Source: an uncultured Rhizobiaceae group bacterium (GTDB lineage Bacteria; Pseudomonadota; Alphaproteobacteria; Rhizobiales; Rhizobiaceae). From it: a stretch of 64,000 nucleotides of DNA. The notes beneath the pieces are model-generated. The model did not search any database and was not told where the DNA came from. It was given only the letters and a program-made list of their open reading frames with translations. The stretch lies in contig CALHBJ010000010.1 of the NCBI GenBank assembly GCA_937930845.1, positions 1-64,000 of the forward strand, read 5' to 3'. A program made the position numbers and the translations under genes. Below are positions 53,440 through 62,282 of this stretch, one piece after another; within the stretch, counting starts at the first letter, position 1, and the number at the start of each line of letters is the position of its first letter.

Positions 53440-54662
53440 TCGCCACGACCCCCGCGTTTGACAACCGACCATTGAGTCACCGGCATGGCCGCGCGCCATC
53501 CCCGGTAGGGGCCAACCGGCTCTGCGATTTGCACCCCAATACGCACCAGTTCCCCACCGTGACGCGCGTGAAGAGCGGCTAACCGCGCCTCGCTTTCCAA
53601 TGTGACCACATTGGCAACAAGCCGCCCTCCATTACGCAATGCTTCCCAACAGGTTTCAAACACACCTTCACTTGTCAGTCCGCCGCCAATGAAAATCGCA
53701 TCGGGCACAGCCAAACCGCTCAACGCGCCGGGCGCTTTACCTTCAATAAGCTCAATCTTTTCGGTTCCCAATTGAACAGCGTTGGTGGCGATCATCTCGC
53801 GGCGGGATTGGTTGGGCTCAATGGCCAGCGCCAGGGCTCCACGCGCGGCGCGCATCCATTCAATGCCGACCGAACCGCACCCTGCTCCCACATCCCAAAG
53901 AACGGCATCTGGATAGGGCGCCAGTTTGGAAAGTGTCACCGCCCGCACATCTCGCTTAGTCATTTGTCCGTCATGAATAAATGCATCGTCGGGCAATCCG
54001 CCGGTGCGCGGATACCATGTGGCGTCCTCATCGGCGATGCATTCCACCGCGAGAATATGAAAATCCGGTATTGCGTGACGCCATGATTTTGCATGACCAT
54101 CAAAATGCTGTTCCCGCTCTCCGCCCAATGCGGCCAGCGCCCACATACGGCTGTCGCCAAATCCCCGCTCAACCAGCAATTTCGCCACAGCGTCTGGACT
54201 TTCACTGTTTTGGGTCAAAATCAGCAGCCGTGTATTGGGAGCCAAATGGGAAACGATTTGACTATTCGCCCGCCCGTGGATCGTCAGCGTGGCCAGATCG
54301 GCCAGGCTCCAGCCCAACCGCGCACTGGCCCATTGGAAGGCAGATAATTGCGGATGAAACCGGATTTCGCCGGGGGGGATGGCACGGCAAATGCGTGCGC
54401 CCACCGAATACCAAAGCGGATCACCTGTCACCAGAACGACCAGATTACGGCCCTCATAGCTGCGGATCGTCTCGATCATGGCGTCAAAAGGCGATGGCCA
54501 GCTCACACGTTGAGCGCCCACGCTTGGGGCAAGCGTGTGGTGCCGGTCGCCGCCAATAATCACCTGTGCCGCATCCAACCGCGCCCGCGCCTGGGATGAC
54601 AATCCATCGACACCGTCCTCACCAATGCCAATGATATCCAGCCATGGTTTCTTATCGCTCAT
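53436..54662 (-). CDS. cobL: Precorrin-6Y C5,15-methyltransferase (CbiE/CbiT fusion)
   Basis: N-terminal CbiE-like methyltransferase plus C-terminal CbiT: LSKLAPYPDAVLWDVGAGCGSVGIEWMRAARGA. Confidence 0.93.
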   Translation of the reverse strand: MSDKKPWLDIIGIGEDGVDGLSSQARARLDAAQVIIGGDRHHTLAPSVGAQRVSWPSPFDAMIETIRSYEGRNLVVLVTGDPLWYSVGARICRAIPPGEIRFHPQLSAFQWASARLGWSLADLATLTIHGRANSQIVSHLAPNTRLLILTQNSESPDAVAKLLVERGFGDSRMWALAALGGEREQHFDGHAKSWRHAIPDFHILAVECIADEDATWYPRTGGLPDDAFIHDGQMTKRDVRAVTLSKLAPYPDAVLWDVGAGCGSVGIEWMRAARGALALAIEPNQSRREMIATNAVQLGTEKIELIEGKAPGALSGLAVPDAIFIGGGLTSEGVFETCWEALRNGGRLVANVVTLESEARLAALHARHGGELVRIGVQIAEPVGPYRGWRAAMPVTQWSVVKRGGRGE

Positions 54663-55291
54663 GCGGCATCCAACGCCAGTGCGTTGAGCACAGCACTCGC
54701 CATCGCCGAACCGCCTCGGCGGCCATGAACTGTGATGAATTCGATGCCTGAAGAATTTTGAGCAAGCGCTTGTTTTGATTCAACAGCACCCACAAACCCA
54801 ACCGGAATTCCAATCACCAGCGCGGGGCGCGGCCCGCCTTCTGCAATACGTTCCAGCAGGCGAAAAAGAGCCGTGGGCGCATTGCCTATGACTGCGATGG
54901 CGTCCGCCAGATCATCGTGCCAAAAGTCCACGGCTGCTGCCGATCTGGTATTGGCGATGGAGGCGGCATGATCCACAACGCGATCATCATTCAACGTACA
55001 CAGCACCGCGTTATTGGCCGGCAATGAGCGTTGAATAATGCCCGATCTGACCATTTCCACATCGCAATAAACCGAACAGCCTGCACGAAGGGCGGCAATG
55101 CCGTTTGCCGCCGCGCGCGCTGAATACTCAAGGTCACCGATCACATCCACCATACCGCACGAATGGATCAACCGGGTGGCCACATTGGCCATGTCGCCCG
55201 GCAGCAGTTCCAATCCCGCCTCCTTCGCGACAATTGCAAATGATTGCCGGTAGATTTCTGCAGGATCGCGGATGTAGTCAAAACCGGCCAC
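54659..55291 (-). CDS. cobH: Precorrin-8X methylmutase
   Basis: YIRDPAEIYRQSFAIVAKEAGL...ATRLIHSCGMVDV...VIGIPVGFVGAVESKQAL. Confidence 0.95.
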   Translation of the reverse strand: MAGFDYIRDPAEIYRQSFAIVAKEAGLELLPGDMANVATRLIHSCGMVDVIGDLEYSARAAANGIAALRAGCSVYCDVEMVRSGIIQRSLPANNAVLCTLNDDRVVDHAASIANTRSAAAVDFWHDDLADAIAVIGNAPTALFRLLERIAEGGPRPALVIGIPVGFVGAVESKQALAQNSSGIEFITVHGRRGGSAMASAVLNALALDAA

Positions 55292-55296
55292 GTGGA

Positions 55297-56436
55297 TCAG
55301 TCGCCCTTTTTCATGGAATTGGGTCCATGGGGATGATCGGCATGGGGATAGGGGTGGTGATGATGCCCATGGTCATGGTCATGATCATGATTATGGTCAT
55401 GCGAATGGTCGTGCCCGTGAGTATGAACAGCTTCCAGGGATGCCGGAGAATCGTGGCTGTGAACCGGTGTCCAGGGCAAGCCATGCTGCTTACAAAAGGC
55501 TTCATCACGACATGATGCATCGCAGTCACCTTTACAGGGACACCCTTCCAGACCGCCGCCAACACCTTCCACATGGTGGTGATGGCTTTCCTGCGCCAAG
55601 CCAACCTGGTCTTCAAATCCCAACACTTGTTCGCGATATTTGCACATCTGGCAATTCATCACATTTTGACCGGCTTCAATCTCGTTGACCCGATCTTCAA
55701 ATGTCGACAGCACCAGTGCGTGATCGTTGAGATAGGAGGCTTTTACAAATTCAATGTGGGGATGCCGCGCCGCCACTTCGTCGGTAAAGGCGTAGATGCG
55801 CTTAATGAGAACACCGGTAAACAGGAAATAGGGAAACACGATAATGCGCTTGTATCCAAGCTTCGCCGCATGCTCCAGGCCCGGCTCCACGAGCGGAAAC
55901 GTGACCCCTGAATAGCACACTTCTCCCCAGCCAAATCCAAAGCCTTCCCACAACATCCGCATGATTTTGTTGATGTTTGAATTCGCATCAGGGTCCGAAG
56001 AGCCGCGCCCCACCACCATCAGCAATGTGTCATGCTTTTCAACTTCTGCCGCAGCCCCATCAATCGCTTCTTGAATGCGCGCTGCCGCTGCCCGGATCAT
56101 CTTCAAATCAACGCCCAATTCCCGTCCATACAGAATTTGCATCTGCGGGTGCTGGGCCTGATAGGTGTTGAGCACGGAAGGGATATCGTTCTTGGCATGA
56201 CCGGCAGCAAATAACATGCCTGGCACTGCCAGCACTTTGGTGCACCCCTGTTCGCGCAACTTGTCCAAACCGTGAGAAATCACAGGATTGGCAAATTCCA
56301 GATAACCATATTCAACAGGTACTGAGCCAAACCGCCCCTTCAACCCTTCAGACACGGAGGCGAATTCTTTCATGGCATTTTGATTGCGGCTGCCATGGCC
56401 GCAAATCATGATGCCCAGCTTTTCGGTATTGCTCAC
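55297..56436 (-). CDS. cbiX: Sirohydrochlorin chelatase (CbiX-like) with Cys-rich and His-rich C-terminal extension
   Basis: LGIMICGHGSRNQNAMKEFASVSEGLKGRF...MCKYREQVLG, then CPCKGDCDASC and HTHGHDHSHDHNHDHDHDHGHHHHPYPHADHPHG. Confidence 0.92.
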   Translation of the reverse strand: MSNTEKLGIMICGHGSRNQNAMKEFASVSEGLKGRFGSVPVEYGYLEFANPVISHGLDKLREQGCTKVLAVPGMLFAAGHAKNDIPSVLNTYQAQHPQMQILYGRELGVDLKMIRAAAARIQEAIDGAAAEVEKHDTLLMVVGRGSSDPDANSNINKIMRMLWEGFGFGWGEVCYSGVTFPLVEPGLEHAAKLGYKRIIVFPYFLFTGVLIKRIYAFTDEVAARHPHIEFVKASYLNDHALVLSTFEDRVNEIEAGQNVMNCQMCKYREQVLGFEDQVGLAQESHHHHVEGVGGGLEGCPCKGDCDASCRDEAFCKQHGLPWTPVHSHDSPASLEAVHTHGHDHSHDHNHDHDHDHGHHHHPYPHADHPHGPNSMKKGD

Positions 56437-56669
56437 GCTGTCTCTCCCTGGGCTTCGCCATCCGCGTCTTCAGTTTCTTCCAACGACTGTTCTTTCCCCT
56501 TGCGGCCGGCGGCGAGCGCGGCGGCCAAAGCCGCTGCAGCAGCCCCCGCCCCAATAGCAATCCAATGCCCGTGTCCGGCCAATTCTCCCACATGGCCCCA
56601 ATGGGCCAACGCGGGTGCAATGGGCATGACAAACAGCGCAATCGCGGTGAAGGAGAAGAGTTTCGACAT
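56433..56669 (-). CDS. Small exported/membrane protein (DUF6732-like)
   Basis: MSKLFSFTAIALFVMPIAPALA|HWGHVGELAGHGHWIAIGAGAAAAALAAALAAGRKGKEQ; GAGG SD upstream of this ATG; stop overlaps the cbiX start. Confidence 0.65.
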   Translation of the reverse strand: MSKLFSFTAIALFVMPIAPALAHWGHVGELAGHGHWIAIGAGAAAAALAAALAAGRKGKEQSLEETEDADGEAQGETA

Positions 56670-56907
56670 CGTTGCGGCCTCGTTAAATTTCGTTTCATAC
56701 AAACGAGGCCAGCCAGACATTGCCCAAAAGCAATACCCATTCTGTTTCGAAGGTTCCGGCCATGGCCCCCTAATTGGGTCAGCCGCACCGAAATCATTCT
56801 CAGCCCATCCCGGGGCACCATCGAATTCTAGAATGGGAAACTAGACGCCACTGCCCGGCGGTGCAAATGGTTTCGCGCCCTTTGGCACTCACAATGCGAC
56901 ATGAATG

Positions 56908-57306
56908 TCAGCTCACGTGCAAAAGCTTACGCACATGTTCCAGCAAATCGCTTTCAAGCGGGTGAAAATCGCCATCCGACCGGGCAAGATCATCCAATCG
57001 TTTGACCATAAGCTCGCGTTCCGATTCAGCCAGTTGCTGGTTTAAAATAGCCGCGAAGGAAAACAGGCCAGGCGCCGCCACGTCTTCGCGCGCAGCAGAT
57101 GCAATAATGTCGTCCAGTTCTTCGCTCGACCAGGCGAATTGCTGCACCAGCATGCTGCGGAATTTTTCAGTTTCTTCCCGTGTCACCACACCATCAGCAT
57201 TGATCATGTGGAAATACAAAACGGCAATGGCGAGCGACACATCCCGCTGGGTGAACCCAGCTTCCCCAGTGCCGGCTTTCAGCACTTCCACTACCCGGTC
57301 AAACAT
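56908..57306 (-). CDS. TerB-family protein (paralog 1)
   Basis: VSLAIAVLYFHMINADGVVTREETEKFRSMLVQQFAWSSEELDDIIASA. Confidence 0.75.
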   Translation of the reverse strand: MFDRVVEVLKAGTGEAGFTQRDVSLAIAVLYFHMINADGVVTREETEKFRSMLVQQFAWSSEELDDIIASAAREDVAAPGLFSFAAILNQQLAESERELMVKRLDDLARSDGDFHPLESDLLEHVRKLLHVS

Positions 57307-57336
57307 TGCGTGGATGCTCTGTTGAAAAGGCCGCCA

Positions 57337-57765
57337 TCAACCCGGCAACATCTGGCGGATCTGTTCGGGCGTGTATCCCAGCACACCAGCCACCTTTTCC
57401 AGAACCGCCTTTTCGCCCTCTTTCAGCTTGGAATCGGCCATGGCCATCATCATCAAATGAGTCATCAACTCCTGCTTGCGGGTCGCGGACAGTCCATCAA
57501 ACATGCCAGCCGCCTGCTCGTGATCGGTCTCGTAACTGACCTCTCTCAAAAAGCGGATCACCTCCGGCACATCCTCTTCGGGGATGTTGAACAGGGAAAG
57601 ACAAAGCTGTTTGAACAGCGCCAGCTCTTCGGCAACCATTTCTCCGTCGGCAAACATCGTGCGAATGAGCAACAGAATTTCTGCCGACATCTGTGGGTCA
57701 TCCGCCACCATTTGCACGGAAGATTTCTTATTTAGAAATTCACCAAGCGTATCAAGTATCCGCAT
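57337..57765 (-). CDS. TerB-family protein (paralog 2)
   Basis: SAEILLLIRTMFADGEMVAEELALFKQLCLSLFNIPEEDVPEVIRFLREVSYETDHEQAAGMFDGLSATRKQELMTHLMMMAMADSKLKEGEKAVLEKVAGVLG. Confidence 0.75.
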   Translation of the reverse strand: MRILDTLGEFLNKKSSVQMVADDPQMSAEILLLIRTMFADGEMVAEELALFKQLCLSLFNIPEEDVPEVIRFLREVSYETDHEQAAGMFDGLSATRKQELMTHLMMMAMADSKLKEGEKAVLEKVAGVLGYTPEQIRQMLPG

Positions 57766-57849
57766 GTTTCACTCAACCCTTCCCCGGTCTTTGGCTTGCG
57801 CCATCGCACTCATTGCGCAGGCCACCAGAACAATGTTCCAGAAACAGAA

Positions 57850-58488
57850 TCAGAATTCTATTCCCACCTGCGCTTTTACACCATCGCGGAAGGGATGTTT
57901 CACCATCGTCATCTCGGTGACAAGGTCTGCAAAGTCCATCAACTCATCTTTGGCGTTCCGCCCGGTAATAATGACGTGTTTCATTTCCGGTTTCTGGCGC
58001 AGCACTTCCAGAATTTCTTCAACCGGCAAATAGTCATAGCGCAACACGATATTCAATTCGTCACACAGAACCAGATCGTGCTCATCATCCATGATCATCG
58101 CCTTGGCACGTTCCCAGGCGGCGCGGGCGGCATCAATATCACGCTGCCTGTCCTGGGTTTCCCAGGTAAACCCATCCCCCATGGCGGTCATGGTCACCTG
58201 ATCACCCAATTTATCCAGAATAACCCGCTCGCCCGTTTGCCACTTGCCTTTGACGAATTGAACGACCCCCACTTTCATGCCATTGCCCAGCGCACGAAAA
58301 ACCACACCAAAGGCGGCTGTTGACTTGCCCTTGCCTTTACCGGTGTGAACCATCACCAGGCCCTTTTCGCGGGTCTTTGTTGCAATAATCTTATCCCGCG
58401 CCGCCTTCTTCTTTTTCATTTTGTCGGTGTGGCGCGCGTTGAGTTCCTCTTCGCTCATCTTGCTGAGCGCTTCTGCTTTTTTAGCCAT
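57850..58488 (-). CDS. cobO: Cob(I)yrinic acid a,c-diamide adenosyltransferase
   Basis: KGLVMVHTGKGKGKSTAAFGVVFRALGNGMKVGVVQFVKGKWQTGER...LVLCDELNIVLRYDYL; start could be 58512. Confidence 0.95.
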   Translation of the reverse strand: MAKKAEALSKMSEEELNARHTDKMKKKKAARDKIIATKTREKGLVMVHTGKGKGKSTAAFGVVFRALGNGMKVGVVQFVKGKWQTGERVILDKLGDQVTMTAMGDGFTWETQDRQRDIDAARAAWERAKAMIMDDEHDLVLCDELNIVLRYDYLPVEEILEVLRQKPEMKHVIITGRNAKDELMDFADLVTEMTMVKHPFRDGVKAQVGIEF

Positions 58489-58511
58489 TGTCTCTTCCTC
58501 CTGATTGCACA

Positions 58512-61500
58512 CTATAGTGGGTTGTCGGGCCGAACGGCCAATTGCTCCAGTTCAAATTTTGCCGAGTTTGAGCGCGGATTCCACAGGCCGCGTTCCTGCG
58601 CTTCGAGCAAACGGTCCGCCATTTCGCGCAAAGCGTCCGGGTTCTTTTCCATCAGAAAATCACGCACCTGATCGTCACCCAGAAATGCCTGATAGACCGC
58701 ATCAAAATGCGGGTCGCGCACGGCACCGGTTGTGGCCGAGAAGGCAAACAGGTAGTCCACGGTGGCGGCCATTTCGAAAGCGCCTTTATAGCCGTGGCGC
58801 ATCACACCGGCGATCCATTTTGGATTGACAACACGGGCGCGCACCACGCGCGCAATCTCTTCTTCCAATGTGCGGATGACAGGTTTTTCCGGGCGGGAAT
58901 GATCATTGTGATACACCACGGGCCGGGCACCGGAGAGCGCCTCAACCGTTGCCGTCATCCCTCCTTCAAACTGGTAGTAATCGTCTGAGTCCAGCAGGTC
59001 GTGCTCGCGATTGTCCTGATTGTGAACCACCGCCTCAACGCCCTTCAGCCTGGATTCAAATTGGCTGCGCGCCGCATCACCGTCAGTGGCCACACCATAG
59101 GCATAACTGCCCCATGTGAGATAGGCCTCAGCAAGGTCAGCCTTGTCGGTCCAGCCTTTTTCATCAATCAGCGCCTGCAAGCCTGCCCCATAGGCCCCGG
59201 GCTTGGAGCCAAACACCCGGTAGCTCGCCTGCCTGCGCGCCTGATCAGGCGCCGCGCCGGATTGTGCCAACTTGGCCGCTTCGTCCGCCACGCTGGCGGC
59301 AATGGGGTTGTCAGCGGCGTCTTCATCAAGCCCTGCAACCATCGCAACAGCCTTGTCGAACAATTCGATTTGCGCGGGGAATGCATCACGAAAGAAGCCG
59401 GATATGCGCAAGGTCACATCCACCCGCGGGCGCGCCAGTTCGGCAAGGCTGATCACTTCAAAGCCGGTTACACGGCGTGATCCGTGGTCCCAGACCGGCC
59501 GCACCCCAATCAATGCCAGCGCCTGGGCGATATCGTCTCCACCCGTGCGCATGTTGGATGTTCCCCATGCGGAAAGCCCAAGCGATGTGGGCCACGCCCC
59601 GTGTTCCTGCCGGTGGCGGCGGATCAACAATTCGGCGGATTTTTGTCCCAGATGCCACGCCGCAGGCGTGGGGACGGCACGGGAATCCACGGAATAGAAA
59701 TTCCGCCCGGTCGGCAAAACATCAATGCGCCCCCGGCTTGGCGCGCCGGAGGGGCCAGGTGCAACAAACCGGCCATCAAGCCCATCCAGAAAGGCTGAAA
59801 GCTCACTTGGGCCGCATGCATCAATATTGGGCAGAATTGAGCTGTGCAGCGTATCCATGACCTGGCGAACACGAGACCAGGATTGCGCAAGTTCCACCGC
59901 TCCATCCACAAGCGCGGTGGCCAGCAATTCCAGCCGCTCCACCGTATCTCCATAAGTGCGCCATGGATCATCGCAAAGATTGGCCAATATGGTCGGGCGT
60001 TGCCCCTGCCAGGCCTGCCCCATTACACAGTCCAGTGGATCAAAAGCCAGGTCCAGATCATCTGCCATCGCCCGCAACAGGCTGGCGTCTGCCCCCTCGC
60101 CCACGCCGCGTGGAGAACGCGCCAGCGCCACGGCAAGGTCACCGCGCAATCGCCCCTCCGGCGAAGCCCCAAAAATATGCAATCCATCGCGGATCTGCAT
60201 TTCTTTAAGTTCGCACAAATAGGTATCCAGCCGCTCCAGCGCTTCATCACCATCGCTATCACCGACAATGCCCGCATCCGCGTCCAGCCCGGTGTCTTGC
60301 AACAGGTCGAGGATTTGTTTTTTCAAATATCCCAGTCGGCGTGGGTCTATGCCGGATGCATCGTAATATTCATCCACCAATGCCTCCAGTTGTTTCAGCG
60401 GCCCATAGCTTTCCGCACGGGTTAAAGGCGGAGTGAGATGGTCAATAATCACCGCGCTTGTACGCCGTTTGGCCTGGGTTCCTTCACCGGGATCATTGAC
60501 GATAAACGGATAAAGCTGCGGCATCGCCCCAAGCACGGCTTCAGGATAGCAGGAGTTGGATAGCGCCAGGGATTTGCCCGGTAACCATTCCAGATTTCCA
60601 TGTTTGCCCATATGGGCAATGGCATGAACGCCAGCCTCACGGCGCAAAAATAAATAGAAGGCGAAATAGCCATAGGGTGGCACAAGATCAGGCGAATGAT
60701 AGGTTTCGCTTGGGTCAATATTGTACCCCCGCGCCGGTTGCACGCCCACATAAGTTTCGCCAAATCGCGCCAGCGGCAATGCAAATGCGTCTGCCGATTC
60801 CAGATAAAACGGATCATCCTGCGGGGCACCCCATCGCGCCCGCACTTCATCTTGAATCTGAACGGGAAGCTCACTGAACAACGCATTGAATTGATTCATG
60901 GAAAGGGTTTCGCGAATTTCACGCCCGTCCCTCGCCGCATTTGTTGGCCCGCGTTTCAAATGGTCGATCAGCGCGTCCCCATCAGCGGGAAGATCACCGG
61001 TTTGGTAACCGCCACTCGCCATCGCGCGCAACACGTTCATGGTGCCCGCTGGCGTATCGAGGCCAACCCCATTGGCAAGTCGGCCATCCCGGTTGGGATA
61101 GTTCGCCAACACAAGCGCAATACGACGCTCCGCCGGTTTGGTCTGGCGCAAACGCGCCCATGCGGCGGCAAGTTCTGCAACAAACGCCACACGATCCAAC
61201 ACGGCTTCGTGGCGCACAATATTGGCTTGCGTCACCGGGTCGTAATTGTCTGCATTCTTAAAGGCGACAGCGCGGGTTAGCACCCGGCCATCAATTTCCG
61301 GCAGAACCACATTCATGGCCAGATCGCGGGCCGAGAGCCCGTTTAAGCCCGCGCGCCAGGCCGCCTCATCCCCCCCAGCCAGCACTGCCTGCAACACCAC
61401 GCGACCGGGTTCATCCAACACGGTTGGCACATGCGCATTACTGCCATTGCCAACGGCAAACCCTGTCAGATTGATGATGACAGATGGCGAAGCTTCGCTG

Positions 61501-62276
61501 AACACTTCACGCACAGTGGCCTGCGAGATCGCTTCCTTGAGGGACGATACAAATAGGGGCAGGGCGTTCAGGCCGGCATCGGCCAGTGCAGCCACCAATG
61601 CGGAAATCGGCTGCGTGTTCCCCGCCTGCACAAGGGCACGATAAAAAATGACAGGTACAATGGGTGCACCAGGCTGCCAGTTGGACTGAATATCACTCAG
61701 GCGCGGCATCTGATGATCAGGCCACCACAATCCCGCCCGCAAAAGTGGCGCAGCCGACGCGATTTCCAGCACTTCGTCTTGCAAAGAAGTGCTTGCAAGC
61801 TGCAACAGGTTTTGCATATTCGCCGGGCCGCCTTCGACAAGGTAGGACCAAAGCGCTAGGCCGATTTCCCTGGAACCGGTGGTAAACCGTTCCAGCGATG
61901 GATCCGGCTTGTCGTCCCCCGGCAAAACATAAAGCGGCACGTTATTTTGCACACAGGTCGCATGCAGAGTTTCCAGCCCATAGGACCAATAGCTTTCACC
62001 ACCCAAAACACGGGCAATCACACATTTGGAACCGGCGATCGTGTTTTGACAATAAACATCAACCGAAAGCGGGTGAGCCAGTGCCATTAAATTGGCCAGA
62101 CGCAGGCTGGGTGCTGCCTCTCCCGCCATCGACGAAACCTGCCCATGGGCATCACTTAGGGCCGCAATTTCGGTATCGGCAGCGGTCACATAGACAATAT
62201 CTGCTGGGGACTGGCCCAGATCAATGGCCTCATCGCTGTCAGCAAGCGAACCTTTTTGAGCCAGCAGAAGATGCAT
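58512..62276 (-). CDS. cobN: Cobaltochelatase subunit CobN
   Basis: 1254 aa; GYNIDPSETYHSPDLVPPYGYFAFYLFLRREAGVHAIAHMGKHGNLEWLPGKSLALSNSCYPEAVLGAMPQLYPFIVNDPGEGTQAKRR. Confidence 0.97.
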   Translation of the reverse strand: MHLLLAQKGSLADSDEAIDLGQSPADIVYVTAADTEIAALSDAHGQVSSMAGEAAPSLRLANLMALAHPLSVDVYCQNTIAGSKCVIARVLGGESYWSYGLETLHATCVQNNVPLYVLPGDDKPDPSLERFTTGSREIGLALWSYLVEGGPANMQNLLQLASTSLQDEVLEIASAAPLLRAGLWWPDHQMPRLSDIQSNWQPGAPIVPVIFYRALVQAGNTQPISALVAALADAGLNALPLFVSSLKEAISQATVREVFSEASPSVIINLTGFAVGNGSNAHVPTVLDEPGRVVLQAVLAGGDEAAWRAGLNGLSARDLAMNVVLPEIDGRVLTRAVAFKNADNYDPVTQANIVRHEAVLDRVAFVAELAAAWARLRQTKPAERRIALVLANYPNRDGRLANGVGLDTPAGTMNVLRAMASGGYQTGDLPADGDALIDHLKRGPTNAARDGREIRETLSMNQFNALFSELPVQIQDEVRARWGAPQDDPFYLESADAFALPLARFGETYVGVQPARGYNIDPSETYHSPDLVPPYGYFAFYLFLRREAGVHAIAHMGKHGNLEWLPGKSLALSNSCYPEAVLGAMPQLYPFIVNDPGEGTQAKRRTSAVIIDHLTPPLTRAESYGPLKQLEALVDEYYDASGIDPRRLGYLKKQILDLLQDTGLDADAGIVGDSDGDEALERLDTYLCELKEMQIRDGLHIFGASPEGRLRGDLAVALARSPRGVGEGADASLLRAMADDLDLAFDPLDCVMGQAWQGQRPTILANLCDDPWRTYGDTVERLELLATALVDGAVELAQSWSRVRQVMDTLHSSILPNIDACGPSELSAFLDGLDGRFVAPGPSGAPSRGRIDVLPTGRNFYSVDSRAVPTPAAWHLGQKSAELLIRRHRQEHGAWPTSLGLSAWGTSNMRTGGDDIAQALALIGVRPVWDHGSRRVTGFEVISLAELARPRVDVTLRISGFFRDAFPAQIELFDKAVAMVAGLDEDAADNPIAASVADEAAKLAQSGAAPDQARRQASYRVFGSKPGAYGAGLQALIDEKGWTDKADLAEAYLTWGSYAYGVATDGDAARSQFESRLKGVEAVVHNQDNREHDLLDSDDYYQFEGGMTATVEALSGARPVVYHNDHSRPEKPVIRTLEEEIARVVRARVVNPKWIAGVMRHGYKGAFEMAATVDYLFAFSATTGAVRDPHFDAVYQAFLGDDQVRDFLMEKNPDALREMADRLLEAQERGLWNPRSNSAKFELEQLAVRPDNPL

Positions 62277-62282
62277 GATCGC

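Noticed and set aside
55105-55515. Plus-strand ORF with Met-rich tail (MGMIGMGIGVVMMPMVMVMIMIMVM)
   Set aside because: It is the antisense reading of the His/Asp-rich CbiX tail; low-complexity artefact.
56761-56830. TPP-riboswitch-like pattern on the minus strand (GGTGCCCCGGGATGGGCTGAGA ... GACCC ... GAACCT)
   Set aside because: The P4/P5 half (CTGATCTGG-TAATRCC-GCG) is missing and spacing is wrong; downstream genes are cobalamin, not thiamine.
56705-56865. Plus-strand fragments AGCCAG-ACATTGCC and GCCACTGCCCGG resembling cobalamin-riboswitch boxes
   Set aside because: They occur in reversed order and on the strand opposite to all nearby genes, so they cannot form a B12 riboswitch for this operon.
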